DNA from: Gyrodactylus bullatarudis
Taxonomy: Eukaryota; Platyhelminthes; Monogenea; Gyrodactylidea; Gyrodactylidae
Assembly (NCBI GenBank): GCA_012064415.1
Contig: SSNU01000157.1
Coordinates: 8,786 to 72,785, forward strand
DNA: 64,000 nt
Direction of reading: 5' to 3'
This document shows, one piece after another, positions 21,901 through 34,710 of this stretch (position 1 is its first letter; each line of letters opens with the position of its first letter). The translations under genes were made by a program, and so were the position numbers. Under the pieces are notes generated by a model. It saw only the letters and a program-made list of their open reading frames with translations. It was not told the DNA's origin and did no database searches.

Positions 21901-24900
21901 GGTTCCTTGTTATTTGAGTAGCGTATAGTTTTATGAGTGTAACCGGGCAAAAAGTAACAAAGGAAGTGATAGTAAAAGTACTTAAAAATAGAGAAAAATC
22001 TGTGAGTGCGTATGTGTGAGTTTCCTCATCATAATCATTGTCACTAGATTTATTATTATTATTACAACAGAGTGAATTTCATAATGAAATAAGAAATCTT
22101 TAAAGTTGATTTTTTTCTCTCAATTCATATCCTAGAGAGGAATATCAATCAAGGAGTAATAAAGTAATTAGGATTATTTTGATCTCTTCTCCATATAATC
22201 AAATGCACCATTACTATCAAGTTAGAATAGTACAAGCTTTTATTATTATTTTTATAGTGTATATGGAAAGATATTCAAGATAAGTATAGTAGTGGTAGAA
22301 TGAGGAAAAAGATGGTAAGTTCATTGTGAAAAGGAAACTTTGATAAAATCATACTATTTACAAGGAATTCTTAAGAGAGGTAATGAGGAAGAACTCCAAG
22401 AGAGTAGTAGTTGTGAATAGTGGATTCTACTTTCAAAATGATTCGATTGTTTTCCCCTAGGGCGGAAAAAGAATCGAGTTGAAAGAGAATCATTTCAAAA
22501 TGTACATTAGGAATAAAGCTTTTTTCATCATTATCTAGTTTTTGTCAAATAATCAGAGCAGAATATAGGAATACTCACTAGTTTCACAGATGGCACCTGT
22601 TGTAAAACGTTTATCACACCTGCACAATGGACGATTGAAGCCATTTTCACAATGACCACCGTTTAAACAGACAGGCAAAGCGTTATCAGATAGCTGACGA
22701 TTACACGAATTGTTAATTTCAGCGCCACTTCCGAGTTTGATGATGGACACGTCAGCGCTATTTTTGCTGCGAAAAGCACTCTCAATGTCGAGATCATGAT
22801 TGTTGAAGGAAACTCTAGTAAATTATAAAAGGTAACTTTGAAATTTGGAAATAAATTAAATTTCAAGAGAATTCCTTACCTCTGGATGGATCCGATGAAA
22901 TTCTTTTTCCTACTGGTAACAGACAAGAGGAGAGGATCAACACGTGACATGGCCATCTCAGCCAAAAAGTTCATGCCGCCAACAAATAAATCATTACCGA
23001 ATAGCCTTGTTAAAGAGACATACTTGGCTTCTAGTATCTTTTCATTGTAGACTTCGTTAGAATTTAGAGTTATTCGAAGAAAACTTTCATTGTTAACATC
23101 CACCTGAACAATATTGCGTTCTGGCAGCATGCGAGCGATAGGAAATCTTTCAGTCGTTCTATTCTGATCACATTTATATACAAGGATAAGGCTGCCTCTC
23201 TCGAATTCCATGGCGATAAAGCGTTCATCAGGGTATGTTTGAATATGACCCCAACTGAGATGAAATAAAAGGCCCGAATGGTATTCATTCGACATGAAAT
23301 CAATACTCAACTTTGACTGATCTTCCTCATTGTCATAGTATCTGGGAAGGCGAAGCTTCAAAAAGGCAATACTTAGACTCTCGGAAAGGAATGTTACCCC
23401 CACAAGGGAACTCCTCGGCGGGTAAAGATTTCTAACTCTGTTGTCATTTTCGATCTTGAAGTTATGCTTCGAACTGCTAGCATACTCAAGGATATTGATT
23501 TGGCCACCATCCAGTTGAAAGATTGCCTGTGACATCTTTCCTGTGAAGAGATTGCTAGAATGACTACCTTGATGGGAAGGGTTGTCTGGTGTGAAAGTAT
23601 TGCCCAATATAATTTGTTCATATTCCAGATTAGAGAGAGTGTTCTTTTGTATTTCAAGTTCCTTCTCATAGATGACTTGACTGTCAAGTTGTATTTGAAT
23701 CTAGATTGGAAATAGATTCTCAATGAGTAAAATCCTTAATCTTTGTGAGGAATGCTTACAGTTTGTGAGAATCTCTGGTACTCCACAACATGCCATTGGT
23801 TGTCGTTTAGTGTAAACGGGTAAAACTCATCTATAGATTCCACAGCAAGGTCAATCTTTGGCTGATCTCCGTACGTATTATTGCTCAGTAATTGTTGAGG
23901 ATTTAGTTGGGAAACAGAACCGACAGTAGTTATTAGTCTCAAGCGTAATGAGATTCGAAGTATTCCATTTCGAAAGCTCACGTTAATCCCGTAATCACGG
24001 CTTCCTACAAATTGAAATTGAGATTATTAAATTGGATTATTACGGGCCAAGTCTATGATGGGAAAAAAGAAGAAAGCATACCATAGGCAATTAGACTAAT
24101 CTGGCCAGTTATCGCCTCGGCAATAAAACAAGAAGAGATTTAGACCAGATTAAACAGAAATTGAGGATAAAGTTTCTCGTGAAAAAATCTCTTTCAAAAA
24201 TAATTCATAAGATGCTTCAGAATGGAGGAGCAATCAGCAAGATTAAACTTGATCAAATGAATCAATCCCAAAAGAGTTCTAAAGTACTAGAAAAGAAAGA
24301 GAGAGAGAGAGAGAGAGAGAGCGGAGAAAACCAGAGACGTCTTAATTAATGGGAAATAATATTTTTTCTTTAATTTATTTATTTCCATTAATTATGATTT
24401 TAGAAATAAAAATAGAATTTGAAGAGCATTTACGTGTGTACTTGAAGCTCTCCTATTTTTGTAGGGATTTATATTTATTGGAATTTGCCCATGATGACCT
24501 ACAAAGGGATAAAAGTTACTGATAGATTAATTCATTAGGTTTCCATTTTACACAAGACAGCCCGAAAAAGTCATTTTGTAGGGAATTTATTGCAAGTTAT
24601 GACATCACCGAAAATAAAAAGAGTTTCGGAATGTATCACACACATTTTACGGGAAAAGAGCATAAACACACACATGAGAAAAAAAGACAATAAACCTGAC
24701 AGTTTCTCATCACTCGGGTGAAAAATAAGGATGAAAAAAGTAGACCATGAAATCTTTTCCTGATAACTTTTTACTGCTTCTTCTTTTACCCAAATGTTTA
24801 ATTTGGACTCGGAAATGTTGCAAGTTATCTTTTTATTATTATACGTTCTGGTTACATTTCCCTTTTCCCTCATTCAATGCTAAGAGAGTATATGTATTAA

Positions 24901-25485
24901 AAAGGAACACTATATCAATCTAGAAATAACAGAGGTAGTACATAGCTGTTTGCAATACAATGTGTATAGTCTAGTGTGTGTGTGTGTGTGGTTATTAAGC
25001 TTGACATTCACAGTGAACAGTGTTCGGTGTATTAGTTGGTAGTGAGTAGTAGTAAATTGACTCATTTATCCTAACAATGAATTTTGTACAAAAATAATTG
25101 TATTATTTAATAATAATAGGCTGTTTATGATAATTAAATAGGCATGAAATGTCGGAAATTGTAACAAAGAGACAAATATACTGTTAAGCTGAAATCAAGA
25201 ATATATCTTTCAAGCTATCGAATAGTATTTAGTTGCTCCAATAGAGTATGAGTGAATCAGACTATTGAAGGGCTCAGATTATATCCCAAAAGATGAAACT
25301 TTAAAATAATATTTTAAGCTTAACTTGCAAATTTGAACAAGGAAAATATACATTTAACCGTCAAATTTATACCTTGTTCAGATTTGGTTAAAGGAAAACC
25401 AACCAAGGCAAGAGATAACAACAACCTCTTATCACCATTAAGCGTCCCTCATAAATCTAATAGACACAAAAGTTACGTAGTAATC

Positions 25486-25516
<31 letters not shown>

Positions 25517-28500
25517 CCAACACTTTTGATCTTTCCATTCGTTATATAGATTTGTATATGGAAGGGAAAAGAGGGAATGTGATTGTGTTACTCAGATACA
25601 CACATGAAATGTTTCCTAAAACTCTTTAATAGGGGGTATTGTTAAACTCTTTTTTGTGTATTCGACTCTCTGTGTATTCGAAAAAAAAGAAAAAATTGGA
25701 AAAATTAATCAGGTGTAATTCCTTCAAATAATTTACTATTCTTCTCCAAATAATAGTGTTAATAATAAGTACAGAAGCTAGCTACTTTATATTGAAAAAA
25801 AACATGAAGAGTGAACACAGATAATATGACACTTTCTGTGTCTGTCCATCTTTTAATAAATAACAAAAAGCATAAAGTCTAAACTATAGATAAGAACATG
25901 ATTAACAAGGCTGAGGTAGAGGTCACCTTGAAAAGTCACAAAATGTAGCAAAAACAGAAGAGAGTTTGTTAATTTTGGTCTATTTTGATAACATGAAAAA
26001 CATGAATGAGATAGAAAGACAGAAATTACATCATTTTGTTCAGGAGTAGAAGGAAACTTTCCCTTGACTCTTATATTTTCTGAGCTATTCCAAGTCTAAT
26101 TTGAAAATTTACCCATATATTTCGAAATTCCTCAACTTCAACTCAGTTTTATGTCTATTTAAGCACCTAGTAGTAAAAAAATATACCTCAAACGATGATA
26201 GGGTTCTTCTCAGAATCTGATTTAGCACATCTGATTTCTTTCTCATAGTGTGAATCCTGAATCACTTTCTCAATATGAAATCAGCAAAATTTTTCAAAAA
26301 AATTTTTCTCACATGGTTAATATTTGATCAAATTCGATTTCTTGATGAAAAAATTGAGATTCTTTTAAAAACCATAAATTCCCATCTCCATATTAACTAG
26401 CTTTACTAGCTTGTTATAAAACTTCTTAAACCTAATTAGAGTCTATTTTTATGATTCTTAATGTTTTGCAAGGAAGATACAATTTCATCCCAAAATTATA
26501 CATAGAAAAAAAATACAGAAAGAGAGAGTCATTGAAAAATAAAATCTAAAAATTTATATGATTATGGGGTATGAAGGAGGGAGAGGGTGATGGGTGAAAG
26601 AGTAAGACTCAAACTCAATGACCGGATGCTATAGAAAAAAAATGTACATTGTATTCACTTGATAAAAAAATGGCAGTTTTAGAGTAAAAAATATATAGAC
26701 TCCTGACTGTATCTGTGTGCGTGTGTGTGTGTGTGTTATTGTTATGTTTACTGATGATGAGATAAGTCTAGGACTATAGAAAGAAAAACTCAATTTTGAC
26801 ATTCGTTCCAGATGAAATGATCAGAGAGAAACAGTATATAAAAATAAAGTATGATATGTATCTAAATGACTAGTTTTTCCTGGTGTACATTTGTTATCCC
26901 AGTGCATATTGCAAATATGCATGGTTGAATAGGTGATTTTGATAGGGATCATCATACTCAAATTCAGATTTATGCTACAAGAGACATTGTAATGTATATC
27001 CGAATCATTTTTGAATTATGTTGCTTAGAATTAATCTACCCCCAATCCTCTTGTCTGTCTTAGGGTAGGTATAATGGATTTAGGAGCTCATCAGATCCGG
27101 CGTGTGGAGAACTATGATAGGATTGTCTCGAATGCGCATGAATAAAATTTTCTTGAGTCTTGACAATTTTAGTTATTAGTTACATGATCATTGATAACTA
27201 ATATTAGAATACTAATTAGTTACTACAGTACAATAGCAGCTTAGACAAAATGATCCAGGTCTAATAAAAAAGAAGAGATTTTAATCTCAACTTGAAAAAC
27301 ACCTTCTAGAGAGAAGCAACAATTTAGTTGTTGTAAAATAAAGAAAGTAGTACAGACTACAACAAAATAACACATACACACTGAGAGTATGTATGGGTGT
27401 GGGTGAATGTTGAAAGAGAAAGAGTTGTTAAGATCAGAGAATATCATTTGATAAGATCTCTCTCCATGATCTTCCCCCTTTATTTATTTATAAGAGGCAT
27501 TTGTGAACATTTTGGTTTTATCTGATACTACTGTATTCTTATCATTATGAAATAAGTAAAATACTGATTAAAAATTGTTGATTAAGTAAACATTATATTT
27601 TTGATAACAGCAGGATAATCAGAGGGTGAATAGATGAGTAATACAAATTGAGTATAAACTTTTTCAGTGATTTCGAGCTCACTCCATTTACATGGATCTG
27701 ATCACTCATGGACCCGGATTCTGAGTATTTTCAACAGGTTAGATTTCCTATAGACATAGTTATAACCTGCGACCACACGGCAAGCAGGTTTAATGTCTAA
27801 AGACCCAGTAATTTCTACAGAGAGAGAAATTGTAAGAAAATAACCTTTCTGCAAAGATATGCCCACCTTTCAATCTCAAATGCATGCTGAATTCACACCA
27901 AATTTTTGAACTAGAATTTTAATTGTATTGAATAGTTTTAATTTCCAAGTGGGATAGAAAAATTTGGAAGAGTATCATTTTAACAGGTCGATTAATGAGA
28001 CAGCAGAGACTTTTATTCAACCTTTGAATGTAGATTTTACACAGGGTGAAGTTGATCATGTTGCAAGGAATCATGCAGAGAGACAGAGGGAAAGGGAGAT
28101 GTCTTGAGAATTTACCTGTCATTAAAAATAAGAGAAATTTTTGTTAAATGAGGAAAGAAAAGAGATAATTCTTCCTTTGGAATACAGGGGGAATGGAAGA
28201 ATAGTGGTGTACATTACCGAGAGACTGACAATCATCATGTAAAATTTTGTGAAAATTTCCCACAGTTCAACATTATCATCATCAAGAAAGGGAAAATGCA
28301 AAGTCACACACACAAACAAACAGAGATATTTCCGATATCTTGGGAAAAAATGAGTGTAAATAAATAGGAAATGTCCAAGAAATCCCCTGGTAGATGACTG
28401 ACTGATTGGCTGATTTAATCAGGTTCCTAGAGATTAGGCAAGCACTAGAAATATCAAGAAAATAGCTAAATATTCCGACAGTCTTTTGTGTGTGCTTTTT

Positions 28501-31500
28501 ATCCTATTTTATTCATGGATGACTGAATGTGCCAATGTCTGAATTTCGCTGGACATAGAATTTATTTATTTTCTATTTTTTAAGGGAACCAAATCAAAGT
28601 TAAAAATCAGAGATAAAAAATAGATGGAAACCTAAAGGAGGATGATTTTTCACATTGGAAATAAAGTTGATGTCAATTGAAAAAGAGAACTTTTGTATCA
28701 GTTCTTGTTGGGTGCGTATTTGCAAGCAGAAGGAAGAGGAGAGGTAGAATGACATTGATTGTTTTTTATTCAATATGTTCAAATTCAAGATCCCAAATAA
28801 ACAAATTTTGACTTGACTGCCATCTTCCAAAAGTAAATTTCTCTCTTTTTTTTACCTACAAGTAGACTGAATCCTCACAAATCTTAGCCTCGTCTGTCAG
28901 TCCAGAGAGAAATGAAAAGAATTAACAGACAGGCAATTAAGATTCGGGCGATCAAAATCTACACACTCTGAGCAAGAAAGACAAGTCCACCATGATTGGG
29001 AATAATGAAAGAATTGAATTCTTTCTCATGAATTGGGTTCATTAGATAGGAAAGATACACAAAGAAATCAAATATCAATAGGCAAATATTTTTATGACGA
29101 CAAGTGAAGCCAGATAAGCGCAATGGTTCAAGCAGTAAGAGGTTAGTAATTCTCTTTATGTTGTAATTTAATGATTAATATGTTACTTTGTATATTGCCA
29201 GCCTAGGGGATAACTGCTGGTTAAATTATTCAACATCTAGAAGAGAGAGATTTATCTAGAAAAGATAAAGACTAAATAATAATTGGAAGGGATCATTCTC
29301 TATCGTGATAATGGGAATAGAATTGGAAAAATATTAATCTACACCTGATTTGGTAAATTTTTCAGGTTGTATTATAAAAATCGAACTTGTCAAAAGATAA
29401 CAATGTAGATATTGTCGCAAGAGGTATTTGTAGATTTGGTTACACGGAAATTCGCATTTGGTTAGAAGGCAAAATTGCTTAGTTAGATAAGTTCTACAAG
29501 ATTATAATTATAATCCTGATTGCGACATGGATAAACTTTAATACAGGGATGATTGACTAACCAGATCAGCAATTATTAGATTACAACACCATAAAATGAG
29601 AAAAAATATGGCTGAAAATGGAACCATTAATTTTGAGGGATTCTTCTATCCAGTGCAAAAGAGTGACCATATTTGCAAAGGTGAATATCTAAATTTGATT
29701 TGTTTTCAACTATAGTTTTGAGTATTTCTGTATTATTTAACGAGTCTCAAGTATCAAGTCAAGATCCGATTATTGATGGAAGATGAGAAATTTTCCATGT
29801 CTCATCTTCCTTGAGTATCAAAACAGAAAGTTTGTTTGTTGTTATTCTGTAAATTTGAATAACTAAAACCAGAGAGAAAGAGAGAGAGATAGTTAATTTT
29901 ACAATAAGGGAAATAAATTACAATTTCCCCAGTAGAAATAGTAGATGTAGCATTAGTAGAATGGTTTAATTGAACCATGAAAAGTTATACCCATGAATAA
30001 TATGTACAATCGTCTTCTCTATCTCTCCAATTTAAGCACTAAATCTTGCCCATCTGTATTTCTCTCTCTTCTTCCGAGTACAGCAGTAGTACTGAACTCT
30101 CCCTCTGTTAGTGTAGTAATTCAGTGGGGAAAAGCTATGTTTTAGTATTTCACTTTCTCCCTCTCTAATCCAGTCTACAGAACGTGGAGTCTACGCTGTC
30201 ATAAATTATGAGGGTAAGAAGATTTTGGAAAAAGAAAAAAGTTGAATACATTAGTCATTCGATTCCAACTCACCAGCATAGAATAGATGACCATCAGTCT
30301 GACGAGTCTGAAACTCAATGAGGAGACTTTCACTAGAGCTAAAGGCTTTTCTTTTGAAGATGTTCCTAATGTAACTGGTTCCGTTGAATGTGAAGGAATG
30401 ATTTTGATCATCTGAAAGATAAAATTTATTTAATTAAATTAATCAAACCTAAACTGAGATAATGGTGATGGATCATTTGAGTGTTATCAAATGCCTCAAA
30501 AAAGAAGGCATATTTTAAAATTTGCTCTAATCTTTCCAAAAATCGGATGTACTCTTAGGCCATAATTACGAAAATGAGAGGATTGCGATTGTAATTGGTA
30601 AGGATTAGATGGATGCTGTAATAATTAAAATATCCTACTCGTATACCCCCATACACACACGTGTAGAACGTATCATATATGAATGAGGGAGAGTCCATCG
30701 ACCAATAGTGATTTAATCTAATGTTTAACATGGAAAGTATTAGTTCAATCTTGACTTCACCTGACTTTAGTTTCTTGTGTTTTGTGTGATGAGTCTTGTG
30801 ACCCTGAGATGATGTGTGTGTGTGTTTCTGTGCAAGAAGGAATCACTAATTAATGAGAGATTCAAATTAACAGAAAATATCGAGATTATCATCGAAAACT
30901 TAAAAGTTAAAAAAAGGGAAAATTGCATTAATTGGGTTAATTCAAATAAAGATAAATTAATGCTTATAATTTTCATGTTTCTGACAGGTAAGTGGATACT
31001 CTCTCTCACATGGCCTGGCGAGTACATCTGAGATGAGAGATTGTGAGTTGGTTGATTCTTATCAAATCCATCTCTTAACATTTTCACTCGCATTATCAAA
31101 TGAATCAATTAAGTAGAGAAAGGGAAAAAACCAATTTCAATGGTCAATGAGAGTTAGATATTTGTGATTGATGACATCAAGTTGAAATAAAGAAAGACAT
31201 GAGTGGACACTGGACACTGTGATGAGGAAAAGATTGATCAGTCATATTAAACACAATCCAGTAAGCAATCTAGTTCGCCTAGGTTGAACAATCAAATTGC
31301 TTTAGTTGGCTAGGCTAAACAATCATCTTTTTTCATAGAAATGCTATTCCTTCAGACTACATCAGAATGACTTGGATAAATAAAACAAGTCTGAAAAAAG
31401 ATGTATAAATATAAATGACAAAGTAAAAGAGATTAGAATAATGAGAGTTATTTTTCCCCTTTTAATACAAATGATCTTCTGGCTGGAGATAGAGAGAGAG

Positions 31501-34500
31501 AGTTAATCATTTGATCAAAAGATGTTGGCCAGAGAAGGTAGTTTATAGAGGATGTATGTGCAACATCATTCATTTAATATGCACTGCAGCTCTGTAGGAG
31601 AAATTCAATATGACAAGAGACCCATCTCTGAAAGGGAAATTGAGATTACACGCAACCTCTATTCTGTAGGTAGTTGGGGCCCTGCCCATTAATTCTGTCT
31701 ATTGCTAGTAAATATGATATGCAAGGTATTACCTATTCCCAGTGTATTTGAGCACATAAAAATATAGTAGTAGTATTGGGAAAAATTTGTAAAAAAGGAG
31801 AAGACAACATAAATGACTCAAATTAATCAAAGAAGATGATTGACGAGAAATACTCTTCCCTTTCTTTTCTGGAATACTCAAATTAATTTTGATATGTTCC
31901 AAGGTGGGAGAAAGAAGATCCTTTAAGAATTTAGAGCAACAGTTGATTCTAAAGTTTGACAGATTCAACCAAGTAATTAGTAAAAGTACAGCCTCAAGTT
32001 TTCGACTTAATCTAGAGTCAATAAACATGATCTGAGAGGAAAAGCCCATGGAAATGGCTGGTTTCTCTTTCGTAATATATTAACAATAATGTAGTAAGAA
32101 ATTTAGTAGTATTTGTTTCCGTAGACATACCGAGAGCCGAGAGAAGAAAGACACACAGAAAGAGAGAAAAAACCATAAAAAATACGCATGGAGAAAAATA
32201 ATTATTGCTTCTATGAAATCATTTTGGATTTAGCAGGGTTGAATAGGGAGGAGGGGGAGAATAAAGAGAAAATGCAAAAATCTTTAATGGTTGAAATTTG
32301 AATTTATGTCCCCTATCATCATTGGGATCATGAAAGGGAAATTAAAGTTACGATCATGATCTCATTTCTGATGGTTAGCATCATTATTAATATAGGAAAT
32401 ATAGCCAGATGGAAAATATCAGTCCGTAGAATTTCAACAAAATCATAGAGAGGAAAATCATTTGTGTGTAAGTCTCTTAAAGTCCCACTGGGTTAATTTT
32501 ATTACATCTCATTGTAATTCATTCAAGACTCTGTTCAATACCCATTTGATAGGAAATCTATTAATCTCCTGGAATACGCCAAGTCTCAGCTCTATCCTTC
32601 GTAAAACTCGTGCTATACTAATTCAAATAAAGTTAATTTATGTTTAAAATGATTTTATGAAAACCTACTTCTCAGGGTCATAGATAAAAAGTAAGATAAC
32701 TTTTATCGAGTAATCAAAGCTGGAGAATACAAATATGCAATCGCCTGAACTCCATCTGGTTAAGTTTCAAAGATTACCTATTTTTTAGATAAAATAACAT
32801 ATTCGTAATCAGCGTATCCACATTGGATAGACAGAAGATTGAATGCGAAAAAAAAATTCTCTGGAACTTTTAGGGTTAAAAACAGAGTTAAAAATAAACG
32901 CACTAGTGTTGCATAAAGAAGTGTTTTACAACTTGAATATTTTACTATTATACAGTAGTAAAGCAAATTAAGAGAATATGTATTGCCATGTAAATGGGAA
33001 AATTACACGAGCAATCCTCAGGTAAGGCTATTATTACAATACGTCTTGGTACGAAAAGTTAAGTAGTAGTTAACAATTGTCTGGTTAAAAATACAAACAT
33101 CCTGTTACATCAATTCGTAGCATAAATTAGTTACATTGCCCATCTTTTGGTTTCAAAATCAACACACAATCCTAAATTTCTTCCAAGTTTCGAATCCAAT
33201 GGAAGGTGCTGATGAGGGAATAATAATGATGATGATAATAGTTCTTCACTTCACTTACACCCTCTTTTTAATAATAATAATAACCTTTTGGAAAGTGTGC
33301 AAAGTTAATAATAGTATAAGATCCTAAACTCTGCATTTGATTAATATTGCTTGCATGCAATAGAATGTCAGGTAAATGTGAGAAAGGAAAATGAATTACA
33401 TAAATTTAATAGCTAATTACACTTTTGCCGAATGCAATAATCCCAACGAATACCTACGAGTCAACTTTAATTCAAGACAATCAATAGAGAAACAAAAACA
33501 CGGCAAACTACACTGAGTTAGGTCTTTCAAGTAGGCTTTGTCGAGAGAGAGAATTCGAGTAACGAGACGCTTAGATATCATACAAATGTAGAACAACAAG
33601 GTGTACAGAAGAGAAGATGAAGATTTTGCTGGAGAAATGACATCTTGATGATTGAGAAAGCCATAAATTATGATTTTATTTTAATAATTTCATTTATACT
33701 TTTAGTTGATTTCTTATCAGTTTATTTCTACAAAAATTTACACATTCAAAATCGTCAGGAAGGGAGGGAGATGTGGGGATGGATGAGTGGAAAGAGTAGG
33801 CATTTTTCCCTTCTAAACTAACCAAGAGATAGAGAGGGAAATGTTGCCTCTCGAATAGAACGTGATGATAAATCAATTCGTGAACGATACATTTTGTGGA
33901 AGGGTTATCGAAGGAGGCCATCTCTCTTTTAGCGTCTCCTCAAAAGAGGTTTGTTGTCATTTCTTAATGTACTACGATTTTCAATTAAAATTCTTCTTTC
34001 AATTTCCATAAGAAATTGTTATAATAAATCAATCAAATTTTCCGTGATTATTGAACATTTCACTCTTGAGGAAATTTTTTATTTGAGTTTAGAGTTTCTC
34101 TCTTATTACAAGAATTTTCTCTTGTACCTGGATGCAAGATGAATAGTAGAACCAACTTGTACAGGTGTTTAGTGAATTGCTTTTGTTGATGAAAAGGAAT
34201 CGAAAAAAATTGATAAAGAACACCTCAGAATAATAATTATTATAATCTAAACTGTGAAGGATTCTCTTTTGAAAAAGATTAATAATTCAGGAAAAAAATC
34301 GGTTCTTTTATTCATTTCGTTTCAGAAAATAAATCAGACTTATTGATAGTAATGCGAATATTCAAGAGACTAACTGGAGAATTTTTTTTTTCAACTTGAG
34401 AAAAATAGTTTTGAAAAAAAAGAAAACTAGAAATCAATCAATTTTAAAAGTAAAGTAAAATATATTCTATGAGCTTAAAAACTACCAATGTTTCTTTGGA

Positions 34501-34710
34501 TTTAATTAATACCGAATTCTTATAATATAGAAAGCGTAACAAGAATTTTTATTGGGTTGTAAACTATCTCAGGTATCCAAGGTTTTTTAAATAAAATTTC
34601 AGTATTTAAAAATTGTTCGTTATAGTAATAATTAGATATTAATACTCACTAGAACAGATTGGGGCTATAGTCCAATTGATTAGAATTAGGAATATTTTTA
34701 TCAAATTCAT
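15934..34710 (-). CDS. Neurexin (5 LNS, 2 EGF, TM), lacking the usual first LNS-EGF module
   Basis: Sixteen exons, all in phase, total 4353 nt (1450 aa): 34650-34710, 30274-30411, 23760-24004, 22880-23700, 22579-22814, 20425-20669, 20263-20371, 19859-19915, 19107-19332, 18439-18994, 18053-18380, 17691-17977, 17377-17539, 17211-17309, 16526-17066, 15934-16174. Signal peptide MNLIKIFLILINWTIAPICS is followed at once by an LNS domain (FTFNGTSYIRN...), a second LNS, EGF (six Cys, 459-498), LNS, LNS, EGF (971-1005) and a last LNS opening with the neurexin-typical KAGTT and DEIAIGF. A transmembrane segment (about 1319-1341) and a 109-residue tail ending GYYLQR complete it. Neurexins are presynaptic adhesion receptors. 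The order equals LNS2 to TM of alpha-neurexin. The tail lacks the usual C-terminal YYV PDZ ligand. The first exon is assigned by phase and signal peptide only. CASPR is excluded because there is no discoidin or fibrinogen domain. Confidence 0.85.
21041..21278. mobile_element. 238-bp MITE, mariner/Tc1-like ends, TA target duplication
   Basis: The segment starts GGCTGTGCGA and ends TCGCACAGCC, a perfect 10-bp terminal inverted repeat, flanked by TA on both sides (21039-21040, 21279-21280). It has no transposase ORF. TA duplication and the GGCTGTGC-type end fit non-autonomous Tc1/mariner elements. It lies in a 1.9-kb neurexin intron. Confidence 0.75.
21425..21805 (+). CDS. hypothetical 126-aa protein nested antisense in a neurexin intron
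   Basis: An ATG-initiated single-exon ORF on the strand opposite to neurexin, inside intron 20670-22578. The product is mostly helical and rich in Leu, Lys, Glu and Phe. It begins MTLKFIYKFLYELRCQ and ends GVRSGIKTLE. The aromatic/basic helical start faintly resembles small mitochondrial assembly factors (LYR/FMC1 type), but no family motif is convincing. Its length exceeds the other chance ORFs of the surrounding non-coding DNA only slightly (up to about 113 codons). It could be a nested gene, a retrogene or chance. Confidence 0.4.
   Translation: MTLKFIYKFLYELRCQKEKNLQFLNPFQQIIEQFRLEDGVNILKNEFSIDSCYKNFMRGLLEINSEIKNLILNSLWNLHKLQNKLESVYFWFRKINLNLQKFEIGDELFLEEYILFGVRSGIKTLE
24082..24115 (-). 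other. exon-like 34-nt segment encoding an LNS-like strand
   Basis: Between a good pyrimidine tract ending in AG and a GTATGC donor, the minus strand reads AITGQISLIAYG. This resembles the beta-strand end of an LNS domain (compare QTDGHLFYAG at the end of exon 30274-30411). It enters in phase 0 and leaves in phase 1, so it cannot follow the known upstream exon. It could be a relic or an alternative exon. Confidence 0.25.
24297..24321. repeat. (GA)n microsatellite
   Basis: Pure GA dinucleotide run in the large neurexin intron. Confidence 0.9.
24974..24991. repeat. (GT)n microsatellite
   Basis: Pure GT dinucleotide run in the neurexin intron. Confidence 0.9.
25486..25512. repeat. (GA)n microsatellite
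   Basis: Pure GA run in the neurexin intron. Confidence 0.9.
26713..26737. repeat. (GT)n microsatellite, one interruption
   Basis: GT run with a GC interruption, in the neurexin intron. Confidence 0.85.
30412..34649 (-). other. 4.2-kb first neurexin intron
   Basis: Lies between the signal-peptide exon and the first LNS exon. I looked for an extra LNS or EGF exon and saw none: no six-Cys pattern and no LNS strand motif. Contains short GA runs (for example 31489-31502). Confidence 0.55.

Larger units (their letters stand above)
24005..30273 (-). other. 6.3-kb neurexin intron
   Basis: Separates the two halves of the first LNS domain. No convincing exon on either strand. It is rich in GA/GT microsatellites and AT tracts. 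Its size contrasts with the 26-150 nt introns of neighbouring housekeeping genes, so it may hold splicing or transcriptional control elements. Confidence 0.6.

Noticed and set aside
28600..28830. Minus-strand frame with LEDGSQVKI, considered as an LNS exon
   Set aside because: The sequence upstream is purine-rich, so there is no plausible acceptor, and the rest does not continue like an LNS domain.
29100..29145. tRNA-like stretch (AAGCGCAATGGTTCAAGC)
   Set aside because: No acceptor stem pairing or proper B box at the right distance.
30767..31108. 113-codon minus-strand frame in the first neurexin intron
   Set aside because: No domain, repeat-derived His-Thr stretch from a GT microsatellite, no splice partners; judged chance.
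33185..33200. TTCGAATCC, a tRNA B-box-like sequence
   Set aside because: No A box upstream and no cloverleaf.
33694..33921. 75-codon minus-strand frame, considered as a missing neurexin LNS1/EGF1 exon
   Set aside because: No six-cysteine pattern or LNS strands, and no good splice sites in fitting phase.
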